Position numbers and translations under genes: made by a program. A DNA stretch of 25,639 nt from a virus, in the IMG/VR virus record IMGVR_UViG_3300027233_000019, positions 1 to 25,639 of that record. One strand, 5' to 3'. Below the pieces are notes generated by a model. The model was not told the origin of the DNA, did no database searches, and saw nothing but the letters and a program-made list of their open reading frames with translations. Position 1 is the stretch's first letter; every line of letters starts with the position of its first letter. Below, in pieces: positions 1-7,058 of the stretch.

Positions 1-2
1 GT

Positions 3-599
3 TCCGACGCAATTAAAACTGACGACGCTGATGAGTTTGACGACTTTGTTATGGGTTTAAAGATGGGCTCATATAAGAAGACTAACGAACAGCAGTCAAT
101 GGACACTCTACTTGACATGTTAGAAGAAACTAACCTTGACGAAGCTCTATCTCCTAAAGAAAAAGAAAAACGTTTACAGATGATTAAGAAAGCTGTTGAA
201 AAACTTAACAAAGCAAATATCGAAAGAGTTAAGAAAATGGCTATGAGAGATATGAAAGCTGCTGGTATGTTTGACGACGCTATAGAAGAAGCTGCTAATA
301 TCGGCGGTTATAGAGATAACTCTAGGGATGGCCAACAAGGTCCTGAAGATCAAAAAAAACAACGTGAGCGTGAAGCAGCCAGAGCTAAAAGAGATTCAAC
401 TGAAGGTCAAATCGAAATGTACAAAAAGCGTATAGATGATCTTGAAAAGTCTCAACGCGAAATTGAAAGTAAAGCTGCTGAAGCACGTGATAAAGATGAT
501 GACGATAGAGCAGAAAGGTTAGAAGATCAGTCTGATAGAATACAAAATAAAATCAACGGTTTTAGAGATGAGCTAGCTGACCTTAGAAAAGGTAAGTAA
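3..599 (+). CDS. Acidic coiled-coil protein, 5' truncated by window edge
   Basis: The reading frame is open from the first bases of the window, and the codons before the first ATG (position 51) encode an acidic run like the rest of the protein, so the gene begins upstream; 198 codons are visible. The product is highly charged. Residues from about 110 to the end form a long heptad-like region rich in Glu, Arg, Lys and Asp (coiled coil), preceded by a Gly/Gln/Asp linker. No enzyme motif is seen. It is followed after 4 nt by a late-type small gene, so a structural or scaffold-related role in the T4-like head region is plausible, but this is inference from position and composition only. A possible prohead-protease motif (L-D-E before A) occurs in the visible N-terminal half. 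Confidence 0.75.
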   Translation, partial: SDAIKTDDADEFDDFVMGLKMGSYKKTNEQQSMDTLLDMLEETNLDEALSPKEKEKRLQMIKKAVEKLNKANIERVKKMAMRDMKAAGMFDDAIEEAANIGGYRDNSRDGQQGPEDQKKQREREAARAKRDSTEGQIEMYKKRIDDLEKSQREIESKAAEARDKDDDDRAERLEDQSDRIQNKINGFRDELADLRKGK

Positions 600-603
600 A
601 ACA

Positions 604-981
604 ATGAAGAGTTTCTCAGAATATAACGAAGAAGTATTTGGATTGTTTGAAGGTACTATAGTACCATTAGAGCAACCTATGCTTGAGTTTGACGAAGAAG
701 CAGAACCAGAGTTAAATTCACCTAAGCGATCAGGCGGACCTACTAAATATGTAGTATATGTTCGTAATCCTAAAACAGGTAATATCTCAAAGATTAATTT
801 TGGCGATAAAAAGGGTGGGCTTTCCTCTAAGATTAATGATAGAGGTGCTGCAAAATCTTTTGCTGCTCGTCATAACTGTGATACTAAAACAGATAAGATG
901 AGTGCTGGATATTGGGCATGTCGTTTACCTAAATATGCTAAGAGTTTAGGTTTAAAAGGTGGAGGATCCTACTTTTGGTAA
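604..981 (+). CDS. Putative head-targeted small protein with T4 internal-protein-like N-terminus
   Basis: 125 aa. The first residues, MKSFSEYNEE, resemble the capsid-targeting start of T4 internal proteins (MKTYQEFIAE type). They are followed by L14-F15-E16 before G17, which fits the T4 gp21 protease rule (L/I-x-E, cut before A/G/S). The middle is acidic. The C-terminal 80 residues form a basic Gly/Lys-rich block (VVYVRNPKTGNISKINFG ... AAKSFAARHNC ... GYWACRLPKYAK) that I recall from other marine T4-like phages without an assigned function. It starts 4 nt after the previous stop, and its 3' end overlaps the next gene's TTG start. Function is unproven; packaging in the prohead is inference. 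Confidence 0.75.
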   Translation: MKSFSEYNEEVFGLFEGTIVPLEQPMLEFDEEAEPELNSPKRSGGPTKYVVYVRNPKTGNISKINFGDKKGGLSSKINDRGAAKSFAARHNCDTKTDKMSAGYWACRLPKYAKSLGLKGGGSYFW

Positions 982-1355
982 AGAATATATTAGTATTAGC
1001 ATCTGTACTTATACTAGGTGCATGCTCAACCATTGGTAAATACTTACCAAGTGATTTTGATAACGTTGAATATGGTAAACTCGTAGAGCTTAATGTAGTA
1101 TCTGCAATGGGTGAAGACGGACTATGGTGTATGAAACCAGTCCTAAGCCAAATGAACTACAGATCTTTCTATTTGCACACTTATAGTAAAAACAGATTAA
1201 ACGAAAATATCACAGAGATATATAAAGGGTTGCATGGATTAACTACTGAATTAGTAGAACGCGAAAATCCAAGCGATGCATATTGTAGAATTAAAAGAAC
1301 AAACATACATAATATAACAAGCTCCGCGCTTGAAGTATTTGGAGATAGAAAATGA
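975..1355 (+). CDS. Small phage lipoprotein
   Basis: 126 aa. The N-terminus is Lys followed by a hydrophobic stretch ending in LILGAC, a good lipobox with Cys16 as the predicted lipidated residue, so the product should be exported and anchored in a membrane. The rest is soluble, with three more cysteines and no recognisable domain. The start is TTG at 975, overlapping the previous gene's stop; GGAGG at 961-965 gives a 9-nt spacing, which supports this unusual start. The stop overlaps the next ATG (ATGA). Possible roles are superinfection exclusion or envelope modification during lysis. The lysozyme and spanin-like genes are several kb away, so neither role is supported beyond localisation. 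Confidence 0.7.
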   Translation: MVKNILVLASVLILGACSTIGKYLPSDFDNVEYGKLVELNVVSAMGEDGLWCMKPVLSQMNYRSFYLHTYSKNRLNENITEIYKGLHGLTTELVERENPSDAYCRIKRTNIHNITSSALEVFGDRK

Positions 1356-1561
1356 GTAGTATTGACGATATAGAAGTAAGAGCTCAAGAGTATAAGAGCC
1401 TTTTAGATGATGGTGATTTAACGCAATCAGAATTTGATGAGTTAATTGAAGATCTTCTCGATGAGACTTTAATCGAAGACGACATCAATTTTGAAAACAA
1501 TAAAATACGATTAGAAAAAGCAATTGACGCAGTGAAAATTATTGCTGGTCTAATCAGTTAG
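1352..1561 (+). CDS. Small acidic helical protein
   Basis: 69 aa, strongly acidic and predicted almost entirely helical. A repeated Leu/Ile pattern (KSLLDDGDLTQSEFDELIED) resembles a helical hairpin with a short-C-terminal-domain-like turn. The ATG overlaps the preceding TGA (ATGA), and the stop lies 8 nt before the next ATG with AGGAG between them, so the genes are translationally coupled. Similar short acidic proteins occur in T4-like marine phages, but I cannot assign a function. Confidence 0.65.
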   Translation: MSSIDDIEVRAQEYKSLLDDGDLTQSEFDELIEDLLDETLIEDDINFENNKIRLEKAIDAVKIIAGLIS

Positions 1562-1569
1562 GAGAACTT

Positions 1570-1770
1570 ATGGCAACCGAAGCAGAATGGGTAGCTAATG
1601 TAGGCAACACATTGCCTGGACTTAAAGCAGATTTTTTTGATGGTACTAAAACCAAAGAACAATACGATGCGGATTTAGCCGTTTTAATTGCTGCAGGAAA
1701 TGATGTGCCCGATAGCCCTTTAAAGATGAAAACTGCTGCAGATTTGCAGGTCGCTAAACACTTAGTATAA
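1570..1770 (+). CDS. Small protein of unknown function
   Basis: 66 aa with a clear Shine-Dalgarno (AGGAG ending 5 nt before ATG). It is mildly acidic and Ala/Leu-rich, with no transmembrane segment or motif. It sits inside a tightly coupled run of small genes: its TAA is directly followed by the next ATG. I do not recognise it. Codon use matches its neighbours and its frame is maintained between two coupled genes, which supports it being real. Confidence 0.6.
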   Translation: MATEAEWVANVGNTLPGLKADFFDGTKTKEQYDADLAVLIAAGNDVPDSPLKMKTAADLQVAKHLV

Positions 1771-2028
1771 ATGAATCCTTATATTGATGATGGCAATATT
1801 CGTTGTTTTAATGTAGCAAAAGATTCAAAAGAATTTGTTTGGCACAGAGATAAAGAAGACCGCGAAGTAGAAATACTCGAGGGAGATGGTTGGCAGTTCC
1901 AACCAGATAATGCTTTACCATTTTTAATGAAGCCTGGATTAAAGTTTGAAATTAAGGCTGGAGAATATCATAGGATCATTAAAGGTATTAATGATTTAAA
2001 AATTAGGATTTATAGGAAAATAGGATAA
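1771..2028 (+). CDS. Small cupin-like protein
   Basis: 85 aa. The pattern VWHRDKEDREVEILEGDGW ... GEYHRIIKG resembles a short single-domain cupin: an H-x-D-x-x-x-R motif, a strand with a Gly turn, then an E-Y-H-R-I-I-K-G closing motif. The His residues could be metal ligands, but the full cupin motif 1 is not complete. Similar tiny proteins are common in T4-like marine phages (from memory), with unknown role. It begins directly after the preceding stop with only a weak ribosome-binding site (coupling likely), and its TAA overlaps the next ATG (TAATG). Confidence 0.65.
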   Translation: MNPYIDDGNIRCFNVAKDSKEFVWHRDKEDREVEILEGDGWQFQPDNALPFLMKPGLKFEIKAGEYHRIIKGINDLKIRIYRKIG

Positions 2029-2801
2029 TGTTTAAGGATAAAATCAACGAAGGAATAGAGCATCATATTAGAGCTGCCTTAAAAGAAGGCAATTCTACTA
2101 TTGAAGTTAACTATAACGCCGATAATAATAAAGTTGACTCACTTGAAAAGAAATATAGTGTTACTGTAAGTAAAAGTGGCCGCGATAAAATAAGAGTTAC
2201 TGGCGATAGTGCAAAAGTATGGAATTTAGCTAAAGACTTTCATAAAGGTTCAAAGCCTGCAGCAGAAGCACATCCTAATCTAGCAAAGAAATTATACGGA
2301 ACAGATAATCCTGATTACACTAAAGGCAGAGATGACCAAGCTGTCGCTAAGAAAAAAGTATCTGATATGCAAAAAACAGGTAAAGATAAGTTTAAAGGGC
2401 CTGACGGCAAAGAATATAAAGTTACAAATCTTCAAGTAAGATCTACATCAGCAGTAAAGGATTATTATAAAGGCAACAAAGAGTGGTCAGATATTGTTGA
2501 CAAATATAAAGATGAGATTAAAGCCTACGACGCAACCGATGGTAGCTACGCAATATCTCCTGAAGCTGAAGAAGATATCTGGGATTGGATAGAAGATAAT
2601 GGAAATTTAATTGACGGCGAGTATCCAAGCGGTGAGATGGACCAAGATGGATTTGATGCCTTTTATGACGCACACTTTGGTTCTAGCGACCCAACTGCGC
2701 AAGCATCTGATAAGCTTGATGGCAAAGATAAAGATGACGATAAAAAAGACAAAGACGGTGGCTTCGATTATGATGAGTATCGTCGAACTAGGCGAAGATA
2801 A
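2028..2801 (+). CDS. Acidic/basic head-associated candidate with FKDKI N-terminus
   Basis: 257 aa. The N-terminal amphipathic helix (FKDKINEGIEHHIRAALKEG) resembles the start of the protein at 2857 (FKDKIDN...VRSALEEA). Both carry I/L-x-E sites before G or A, matching the T4 gp21 protease rule: here I6-N7-E8/G9 and L18-K19-E20/G21. The middle is Lys-rich, then comes an acidic domain around residues 150-220, and the tail is a low-complexity Asp/Lys run ending in RRTRRR. No enzyme motif is seen. It overlaps the previous gene (TAATG). A role as an internal head or scaffold-associated protein is inferred from the N-terminal motif and position. Confidence 0.65.
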   Translation: MFKDKINEGIEHHIRAALKEGNSTIEVNYNADNNKVDSLEKKYSVTVSKSGRDKIRVTGDSAKVWNLAKDFHKGSKPAAEAHPNLAKKLYGTDNPDYTKGRDDQAVAKKKVSDMQKTGKDKFKGPDGKEYKVTNLQVRSTSAVKDYYKGNKEWSDIVDKYKDEIKAYDATDGSYAISPEAEEDIWDWIEDNGNLIDGEYPSGEMDQDGFDAFYDAHFGSSDPTAQASDKLDGKDKDDDKKDKDGGFDYDEYRRTRRR

Positions 2802-2815
2802 CAACTTCAATTATT

Positions 2816-2823
2816 AATAAATA
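2816..2823 (+). promoter_or_regulatory. Possible T4-type late promoter (AATAAATA)
   Basis: One mismatch from the T4 late -10 element TATAAATA, in the 55-nt gap before the gene at 2857, which has a strong AAAGGAG ribosome-binding site. Late promoters in T4-like phages need no -35. The exact-consensus sites at 5587, 16422 and 21308 show this genome uses the motif; this copy is weaker. Confidence 0.4.
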
Positions 2824-2856
2824 GAATATAACAACAAATTAAAGGAGACAATTTCA

Positions 2857-3462
2857 ATGTCATTCAAGGATAAAATCGATAATATAATGGAGACGGCTGT
2901 CCGAAGTGCATTGGAAGAAGCTACTCTTAAAATATCACATTTCACTGGTAAAATCGCCGATAAAAAGGGATTTACTATGACTAAAGTTGGAGATAGTAAT
3001 CCAGGTGCAGTAGTAGTATTAAAGGGCGACGAAAAAGCCATTATTGGATATGCTAGAAAATACTTAGGCGCTGAAGAAGGCGAGTCACTTTCTCAAATCC
3101 AGAGCGATCAAAGCGGCGGTAATGATGTAAAAGAAGATACTGCTGATAGCGACGCTGAAGTAGATTCTGATATTCAAGGTAAAATTTGCCAATGCTGTGA
3201 TAATAAAATTGGAGAAGACGGTTGTGGTTGTAACGAAGATTGCAAACACTGTGGTGGAATGGGTAAGCCAATTGAAGACGAATCCGAACATCAAACTGAA
3301 GCTAAAAAATTAGACCCAGTTGGTAAAGCAGATGCTGATATCGATAATGACGGTGACGTTGACTCTTCAGATGAGTATTTAAAGAATCGCCGCAAGAAGA
3401 TCGGTTCAAAGATCGACGCAACTAAATTAAAAGAAATGGCAAAAGCCGCAGCTGCTAAGTAA
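2857..3462 (+). CDS. Putative internal head protein with Cys cluster and EF-hand-like loop
   Basis: 201 aa. Three parts are visible. (1) An N-terminal helix, FKDKIDNIMETAVRSALEEA, carries a possible gp21-type cut site (L19-E20-E21 before A22) and parallels the protein at 2028. (2) Residues about 109-130 form a dense cysteine cluster (CQCC, CGC, CKHC, eight Cys in about 25 residues) that could bind zinc. (3) Near residues 155-170, DIDNDGDVDSSD matches a dockerin/EF-hand Ca2+ loop, with Asp at positions 1, 3, 5, 9 and 12. The C-terminus is Lys/Ala-rich. EF-hand-bearing small proteins recur in T4-like marine phages (from memory). Function is unknown; packaging in the head is inference. Confidence 0.7.
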   Translation: MSFKDKIDNIMETAVRSALEEATLKISHFTGKIADKKGFTMTKVGDSNPGAVVVLKGDEKAIIGYARKYLGAEEGESLSQIQSDQSGGNDVKEDTADSDAEVDSDIQGKICQCCDNKIGEDGCGCNEDCKHCGGMGKPIEDESEHQTEAKKLDPVGKADADIDNDGDVDSSDEYLKNRRKKIGSKIDATKLKEMAKAAAAK

Positions 3463-3525
3463 TTGTACTAGCAGTCATAAAGATTTAATATATAATTTAA
3501 TGATGACTAAAATATGGAGGATATC

Positions 3526-3813
3526 ATGAGAAAATTAATTGAATGGTTAAAGGGGTTGTTTGGAATAACCAAAGAATTGACACCTGTTAACCCAGTAACT
3601 GAACCTAAAAAGGCAGCAGTTCAAAAAGGACCTGCAGTAAAGTATAAAAAAGATGCTCAATGGACTTCTTTTACTAAGGCTCAACTTAATAAGTTAACCA
3701 AAGCTAAAATCGAAGAAGTAGGTCGTAGACTTGGAGTTGAAGTTGATATGAGAAAAAGAAAGGCTGATTTGGTCGATCAAGTATTTAAAGCTTCAAAAGA
3801 AGCATTGAAATAA
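3526..3813 (+). CDS. Small basic protein with HeH/SAP-like C-terminal helix pair
   Basis: 95 aa from ATG 3526. An upstream in-frame ATG at 3514 is part of the GGAGG ribosome-binding site, which correctly spaces ATG 3526. The N-terminal 15 residues are hydrophobic/amphipathic (LIEWLKGLFG), followed by a Pro/Lys linker. The last 45 residues (LTKAKIEEVGRRLGV ... KRKADLVDQV) fit the helix-extension-helix pattern of SAP/HeH/Rho-N-like nucleic-acid-binding motifs, where a hydrophobic residue and DLV anchor the second helix. This suggests nucleic-acid binding near a membrane or particle surface, as inference. Its 3' end contains a GCTTC/GAAGC hairpin (AAAA loop). Confidence 0.65.
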   Translation: MRKLIEWLKGLFGITKELTPVNPVTEPKKAAVQKGPAVKYKKDAQWTSFTKAQLNKLTKAKIEEVGRRLGVEVDMRKRKADLVDQVFKASKEALK

Positions 3814-3825
3814 TTTTTGTTATAA

Positions 3826-3837
3826 CTTAACGTTAAG
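3826..3837. repeat. 12-bp perfect palindrome CTTAACGTTAAG
   Basis: Perfect dyad in the 50-nt gap between the genes at 3526 and 3864, next to an AT-rich stretch. It could be an operator-like protein site. No function is shown; a chance palindrome in AT-rich DNA remains possible. Confidence 0.3.
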
Positions 3838-3863
3838 AAACAAATTAAACAAGGAGAATAACA

Positions 3864-4181
3864 ATGGCACAATGGGGAAAAACAGATACCGCTGCTGACG
3901 CACCTGCGTATCTAGAAACTGACGCCAATAACACAAACAAATCGCATGATAAAGATAATGCAGTATTTGTTGATTTAACAGAAGCAGGTGTTGCTGCTAA
4001 CAGAGCTAAGGGTCTAAAGACTCCAGGCTGGAATTTGTATAACACTTATACTACTGCCGATGGCCGTACTAGAAATATTGTTGAACCATTAGTAACTATG
4101 AAAGTTACAGCAGTTGCTGCTGGTGACTTGGGTGTTACTGGTGATACCGCTGTTGAAGATGCTATCGTAGCTGACGCTTAA
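3864..4181 (+). CDS. Probable virion structural protein
   Basis: 105 aa with a strong AAGGAG ribosome-binding site. It begins MAQWGKTD and contains GWNLYNTYTTADGRTRN followed by LVTMKVTA. This architecture matches, from memory, a family of about 100-residue virion structural proteins of T4-like cyanophages that start MA-W-G and carry a G-W-x-L ... T ... GR-x-x-E-x-LV-x-M pattern. Ala/Thr/Asp-rich, with no enzyme motif or transmembrane segment, consistent with a decoration or tail-associated protein. The placement in the late region fits. The exact place in the virion is unknown. Confidence 0.65.
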   Translation: MAQWGKTDTAADAPAYLETDANNTNKSHDKDNAVFVDLTEAGVAANRAKGLKTPGWNLYNTYTTADGRTRNIVEPLVTMKVTAVAAGDLGVTGDTAVEDAIVADA

Positions 4182-4205
4182 GACAATTAGGCAAGTTTTT
4201 ACATT

Positions 4206-4586
4206 ATGGTTATGAAGTTAACAGAATCAACCTTTCTGCTCTATGCGATGAAACACTATGACAATCCGCAATGTACGGAGATGTCAGAGTTTGAAGAGGA
4301 TATGAAGAGATTCCAATATCTCAGAAAACTCTTCTCGCGCTATAGGCAAGATAATGACTTAAAGGAAAGGTTGATTTTGAATCATTTAATTGTGATATTT
4401 AATGTGTTTGGAGTAGACGCAACTAACATGTTGTTTTTTAAACTGCATGAGTTTCATAGCTATCTCAAACCGTTTGTGCTATATTTAAACTATATGCCAC
4501 AAGTATTACAGTACGATGAGTTAATAATTAACTCAGAAAGTATCACTAGTGATATTTTTATTGAAAACAAACTCAGGGAAATATAA
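4206..4586 (+). CDS. Conserved T4-like phage protein, unknown function
   Basis: 126 aa, helical and rich in aromatic and charged residues (MKHYDNPQC, FQYLRKLFSRY, LKERLILNHLIVIFNVFG, MLFFKLHEF). I recognise the overall pattern from marine T4-like myoviruses, where it lies beside the gene that also follows here (4590), but I know no assigned role. Two in-frame ATGs (4206 and 4212) are possible; neither has a strong Shine-Dalgarno. The next gene starts 3 nt after the stop, indicating co-translation. Confidence 0.7.
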   Translation: MVMKLTESTFLLYAMKHYDNPQCTEMSEFEEDMKRFQYLRKLFSRYRQDNDLKERLILNHLIVIFNVFGVDATNMLFFKLHEFHSYLKPFVLYLNYMPQVLQYDELIINSESITSDIFIENKLREI

Positions 4587-4589
4587 GAG

Positions 4590-5129
4590 ATGGTAGTCGA
4601 TTTATTTTTAGTTTTTAACTTCATTAAGAGGCTTGTTACGCCGTTTAATAAGTGGGAAGCATATAAAGAAGGTGTTATCGATATTAAAGGTAATATACTT
4701 CTCCGCCGTAAAGATTTTACTACGAAAGCTCAAAGTAATTCTTTCGGTGTGTTCGATCAACTTATTTTAAATCTTAAGAAGCTTTTAGCAAAACTACCTG
4801 GTGGTCAAACTAAACTTGCATCTTATGCAGCTGCTCTTTGGTTAATTAAAGAACAAAAGTCAGTTGAAGAAAATCAGATGCTTTCAGAAGGTAATGATGA
4901 GTATTTAGCAGAACAATTTTTAGAATCAGCTGAAGCACGTTTTATGCTTGAATACGCTGATATAGAAGAAGCTGCTAAGAAAGAAGAAGAAAATACTGTA
5001 GGTGGTGGAGCGATCGCTGGTTTAGGTGTTGGTGCGCAAGGAGAACCTGGTGTATCTAAAAAGGCACAGCAGAAACATAAAACCCGAGTCGTTAAAAGAA
5101 AGAAACTTGCAGATTTTGCAAAGGAATAA
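4590..5129 (+). CDS. Conserved T4-like structural-region protein
   Basis: 179 aa. The N-terminal and central region (FNKWEAYKEGVIDIKGN, LRRKDFTTKAQ, LLAKLPGGQTKLASYAAAL) is a pattern I recall from a conserved protein of marine T4-like phages with unknown function. Residues about 95-135 are acidic and Ala/Glu-rich, then a Gly-rich flexible segment (GGGAIAGLGVG) leads to a very basic tail (HKTRVVKRKK). There is no transmembrane segment. It is coupled to the preceding gene (3-nt gap) and ends 1 nt before the lysozyme ATG. A HIP1 octamer (GCGATCGC) lies in its Gly-rich segment at 5010-5017. Confidence 0.7.
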   Translation: MVVDLFLVFNFIKRLVTPFNKWEAYKEGVIDIKGNILLRRKDFTTKAQSNSFGVFDQLILNLKKLLAKLPGGQTKLASYAAALWLIKEQKSVEENQMLSEGNDEYLAEQFLESAEARFMLEYADIEEAAKKEEENTVGGGAIAGLGVGAQGEPGVSKKAQQKHKTRVVKRKKLADFAKE

Positions 5130-5130
5130 C

Positions 5131-5586
5131 ATGAAACAAGAAAACAAAGAAAACGTATTTGAACAGTTAAAAATTGACGAAGGAGTCGTGTATGCTATAT
5201 ACAAAGACCACCTCGGCTATCCCACCTTTGGAGTCGGTCATCTTGTCCTCGACAGTGACCCGGAATTCGGAGAACCAGTTGATACAGAGGTTAGTGAAGA
5301 AAGAGTTAGGGAATGTTTCGATAGAGATCTTGGCGTTGCCATATCAGAGTGTCACGCTTTATACGGAGAAGGGGCATTCGGAGACTTTCCAGGGGAAGTC
5401 CAGGAAATCTTGGTTAATATGATGTTCAATATGGGTCGTACAAGACTAAGTAAATTTAAAAACTTTACTGCTGCTTTAGAAGACCATGATTGGAAAAGAG
5501 CTGCTGTTGAAGGCCGTGATTCAAGGTGGCACAAACAAGTAACCAATAGGGCAGAGCGTCTTATGGTTAAGATGGAATCAGTTTAA
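5131..5586 (+). CDS. e: T4-type lysozyme (endolysin, GH24)
   Basis: 151 aa; hydrolyses the beta-1,4 bond between MurNAc and GlcNAc in host peptidoglycan at lysis. The catalytic triad is present with exactly the T4 spacing: E17 (KIDEGVVYAIYKD), D26 (YKDHLGY) and T32 (PTFGVGH), equivalent to T4 E11, D20 and T26. Downstream conserved blocks include LVNMMFNMGRTRLSKFKNF and SRWHKQVTNRAERL. Length is close to T4 gpe (164 aa). No signal peptide is seen, so a holin is needed for release; no certain holin is visible here. ATG 5131 has AAGGA upstream and lies 1 nt past the previous stop. Spanin-like genes follow at 6191 and 6525. Confidence 0.95.
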   Translation: MKQENKENVFEQLKIDEGVVYAIYKDHLGYPTFGVGHLVLDSDPEFGEPVDTEVSEERVRECFDRDLGVAISECHALYGEGAFGDFPGEVQEILVNMMFNMGRTRLSKFKNFTAALEDHDWKRAAVEGRDSRWHKQVTNRAERLMVKMESV

Positions 5587-5594
5587 TATAAATA
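5587..5594 (+). promoter_or_regulatory. T4-type late promoter TATAAATA
   Basis: Exact match to the T4 late -10 element, directly after the lysozyme stop and 38 nt before the ATG of the acidic protein at 5633 (AAAGGAG ribosome-binding site). No hairpin hides that site, unlike the late promoters at 16422 and 21308, fitting its place in a region with no early promoter upstream. Confidence 0.75.
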
Positions 5595-5632
5595 AGTTAA
5601 AGATTTACTTTTAAATAAAGGAGAATAGAATA

Positions 5633-5962
5633 ATGTCTATTGAGAAAATTATTGCAGAGGCTATTGAAAACAACCCTCTCAAACTAAAAGAAGCGTTTGA
5701 AGAAGAAATGAATGCTAGAGTTCGTGCTGCTCTTGAAGAGAAGTACAAAGAAATGACAACAGTTTCAGAAGAAGCTGAAGCAATTGTTGAAGGCGAAGAG
5801 TCTGATGAAGACGAAGGCGACGACGAAGAAGTTGCTAAAGAAATGAAAAAAATGCACAAAGACGGCGCTGAAAAAGCCGACGTTTTAAAGGCAGTTAAAG
5901 AAAAATATGGTTGTTCAGGCGATAAAGCAGAAGGTCTATACGCTTCAAACTGCACTGGTTAA
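5633..5962 (+). CDS. Highly acidic prohead-core-like small protein
   Basis: 109 aa driven by an exact late promoter. The N-terminal half is an amphipathic Glu/Lys helix with gp21-type motifs (I7-A8-E9 before A10; L18-K19-E20 before A21). The middle is an Asp/Glu run (EGEESDEDEGDDEE). The C-terminus is a small Lys-rich helical domain with two Cys (KYGCSG, ASNC). Composition and length recall T4 prohead core components (gp67/gp68-like: small, acidic, cleaved by gp21), but there is no diagnostic motif, so this is a hypothesis. The next gene overlaps its 3' end by 56 nt. Confidence 0.65.
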   Translation: MSIEKIIAEAIENNPLKLKEAFEEEMNARVRAALEEKYKEMTTVSEEAEAIVEGEESDEDEGDDEEVAKEMKKMHKDGAEKADVLKAVKEKYGCSGDKAEGLYASNCTG

Positions 5963-6191
5963 GACACTCTTAACTGTGTGGGAATGGATCAAATCTTGGT
6001 TCATAGGAAAACGGTATACAATTATCGTTTCCTATGATTCCAAATTTGGCAATTTAGACGATAAAACTTTTACAGGTGTTCGTAAGATTAAAAAGAGCAA
6101 CTGGAAAGAATTGAGCTTTATTACTTCAGCAGATAAGCTAGTTACTGTTCGTTCAGTTAGTGGTTTATTGTATCGTATTGAGGAAGAGTAA
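5907..6191 (+). CDS. Conserved small T4-like phage protein
   Basis: 94 aa if started at ATG 5907, inside the preceding gene; GTG at 5976 would give a 71-aa product beginning MWEWIKSWF. The conserved-looking part is WEWIKSWFIGKRYTIIVSYD ... DDKTFTGVRKI ... NWKELSF ... GLLYRIEE, a beta-rich small domain I recall from marine T4-like phages without known function. Because the first 23 residues are encoded in the overlap and look unlike the rest, the GTG start may be the true one. It overlaps the next gene by one base (TAATG). Confidence 0.65.
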   Translation: MVVQAIKQKVYTLQTALVKTLLTVWEWIKSWFIGKRYTIIVSYDSKFGNLDDKTFTGVRKIKKSNWKELSFITSADKLVTVRSVSGLLYRIEEE

Positions 6192-6574
6192 TGACACAAG
6201 TATGGTTAACATTAATATTGGTTCTTGGCGGAGGTTGTTACTACCTATTCGATCAGAATCAAACTTTAATAGGTAACAATGTCAAACTCGAATTTGCTAT
6301 TGAAGAACAAAAAGCTGCGATCGTAGCTATTCAAGAGTCCTATGAAAAACAAGGTAAAGCCCTTGGTAATATGGCTCGAGCAAACCAAGCAATCGAAGCA
6401 GAAAAAGATTCATATCTTGAAATCTTTAAAAAGCACAATCTCGACTTACTAGCTATTAAAAAACCTGGTTTGATTGAGCTTCGTATTAACAATGGTACGA
6501 AGAAAGTATTTGAGGAGATAGAGAATGATAGCAAGAACATTAGTGTCACTGCTACTGCTAACGACGATAGTTAG
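6191..6574 (+). CDS. Putative i-spanin-like membrane protein
   Basis: 127 aa. One N-terminal hydrophobic segment (residues about 4-21, VWLTLILVLGGGCYYLF) is followed by a long coiled-coil ectodomain (residues 25-90, Glu/Ala/Gln-rich heptads). This is the Rz/i-spanin layout: inner-membrane anchor with a periplasmic coiled coil. The next gene, a lipoprotein, starts inside this one in another frame (50-nt overlap), as spanin subunits often do, and a T4-type lysozyme lies 600 nt upstream. Spanins fuse inner and outer membranes in the last step of Gram-negative lysis. There is no sequence-level match to Rz that I can prove. Confidence 0.6.
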   Translation: MTQVWLTLILVLGGGCYYLFDQNQTLIGNNVKLEFAIEEQKAAIVAIQESYEKQGKALGNMARANQAIEAEKDSYLEIFKKHNLDLLAIKKPGLIELRINNGTKKVFEEIENDSKNISVTATANDDS

Positions 6575-7058
6575 TGGATGTAGTTTATTACCTCAACGAC
6601 CAATAGAGATTGTTAGTAAACCTGTACCTCTGAACATTATACAACCTGAATTACCGCGGCCGATTAATTTGACCGAGATTCAGATGAGTGTTGTATCAGA
6701 AGCTGTTATAACTAATCCTTGTAAAAAATCAATATCATTTGAACCGCAAAAGTTTGATGATAAAGGTATAGAACAGTTAAAAAGACCTAAAGCATGTGAC
6801 TTATCTGAAAGAGATAATCCGTCATGGCCAGTAGGTTATACATATCTTGATAGATTTCTTGATGAAAACAAAATCGCAGGCGGAGGTTCTATAGTATTTG
6901 TAGCAACCACTGTAAAGAATTACGAAGTTCAAGCTGCAAATTTCCAAGAGCTGCGTAGATACATCAGAGAATTAGGTGAGGTTATCGTTTACTACAAAGA
7001 GGTAACCACTAATACTAAAAAAGATAATTCAACAGGCGGACAACCAGATAACAACTAG
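6525..7058 (+). CDS. Putative o-spanin-like lipoprotein
   Basis: 177 aa. A signal sequence (MIARTLVSLLLLTTIVSGC) ends in a lipobox with Cys19 as the lipidated residue. A Pro-rich stretch (LPQRPIEIVSKPVPLN ... PELPRP) follows, as in o-spanins (Rz1), then a domain ending NFQELRRYIRELGEVIVYY. The terminal block resembles the coiled segment of T4-like cyanophage spanin-type lipoproteins (from memory). It is longer than classical Rz1. The start has GAGGAG at 6512-6517 (7-nt spacing) and sits within the preceding membrane-anchored coiled-coil gene. Paired function in outer-membrane disruption is inferred from order and topology. Confidence 0.6.
   Translation: MIARTLVSLLLLTTIVSGCSLLPQRPIEIVSKPVPLNIIQPELPRPINLTEIQMSVVSEAVITNPCKKSISFEPQKFDDKGIEQLKRPKACDLSERDNPSWPVGYTYLDRFLDENKIAGGGSIVFVATTVKNYEVQAANFQELRRYIRELGEVIVYYKEVTTNTKKDNSTGGQPDNN

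Noticed and set aside
2607-3294. Several open frames of 60-75 codons on the minus strand and in other frames here
   Set aside because: They lie wholly within well-supported + strand genes, have no ribosome-binding sites, and are shadows of low-complexity coding sequence.
5611-5955. 114-codon minus-strand frame opposite the acidic protein
   Set aside because: Ser-rich composition is the antisense of Glu/Ala-rich codons; no promoter or ribosome-binding site.
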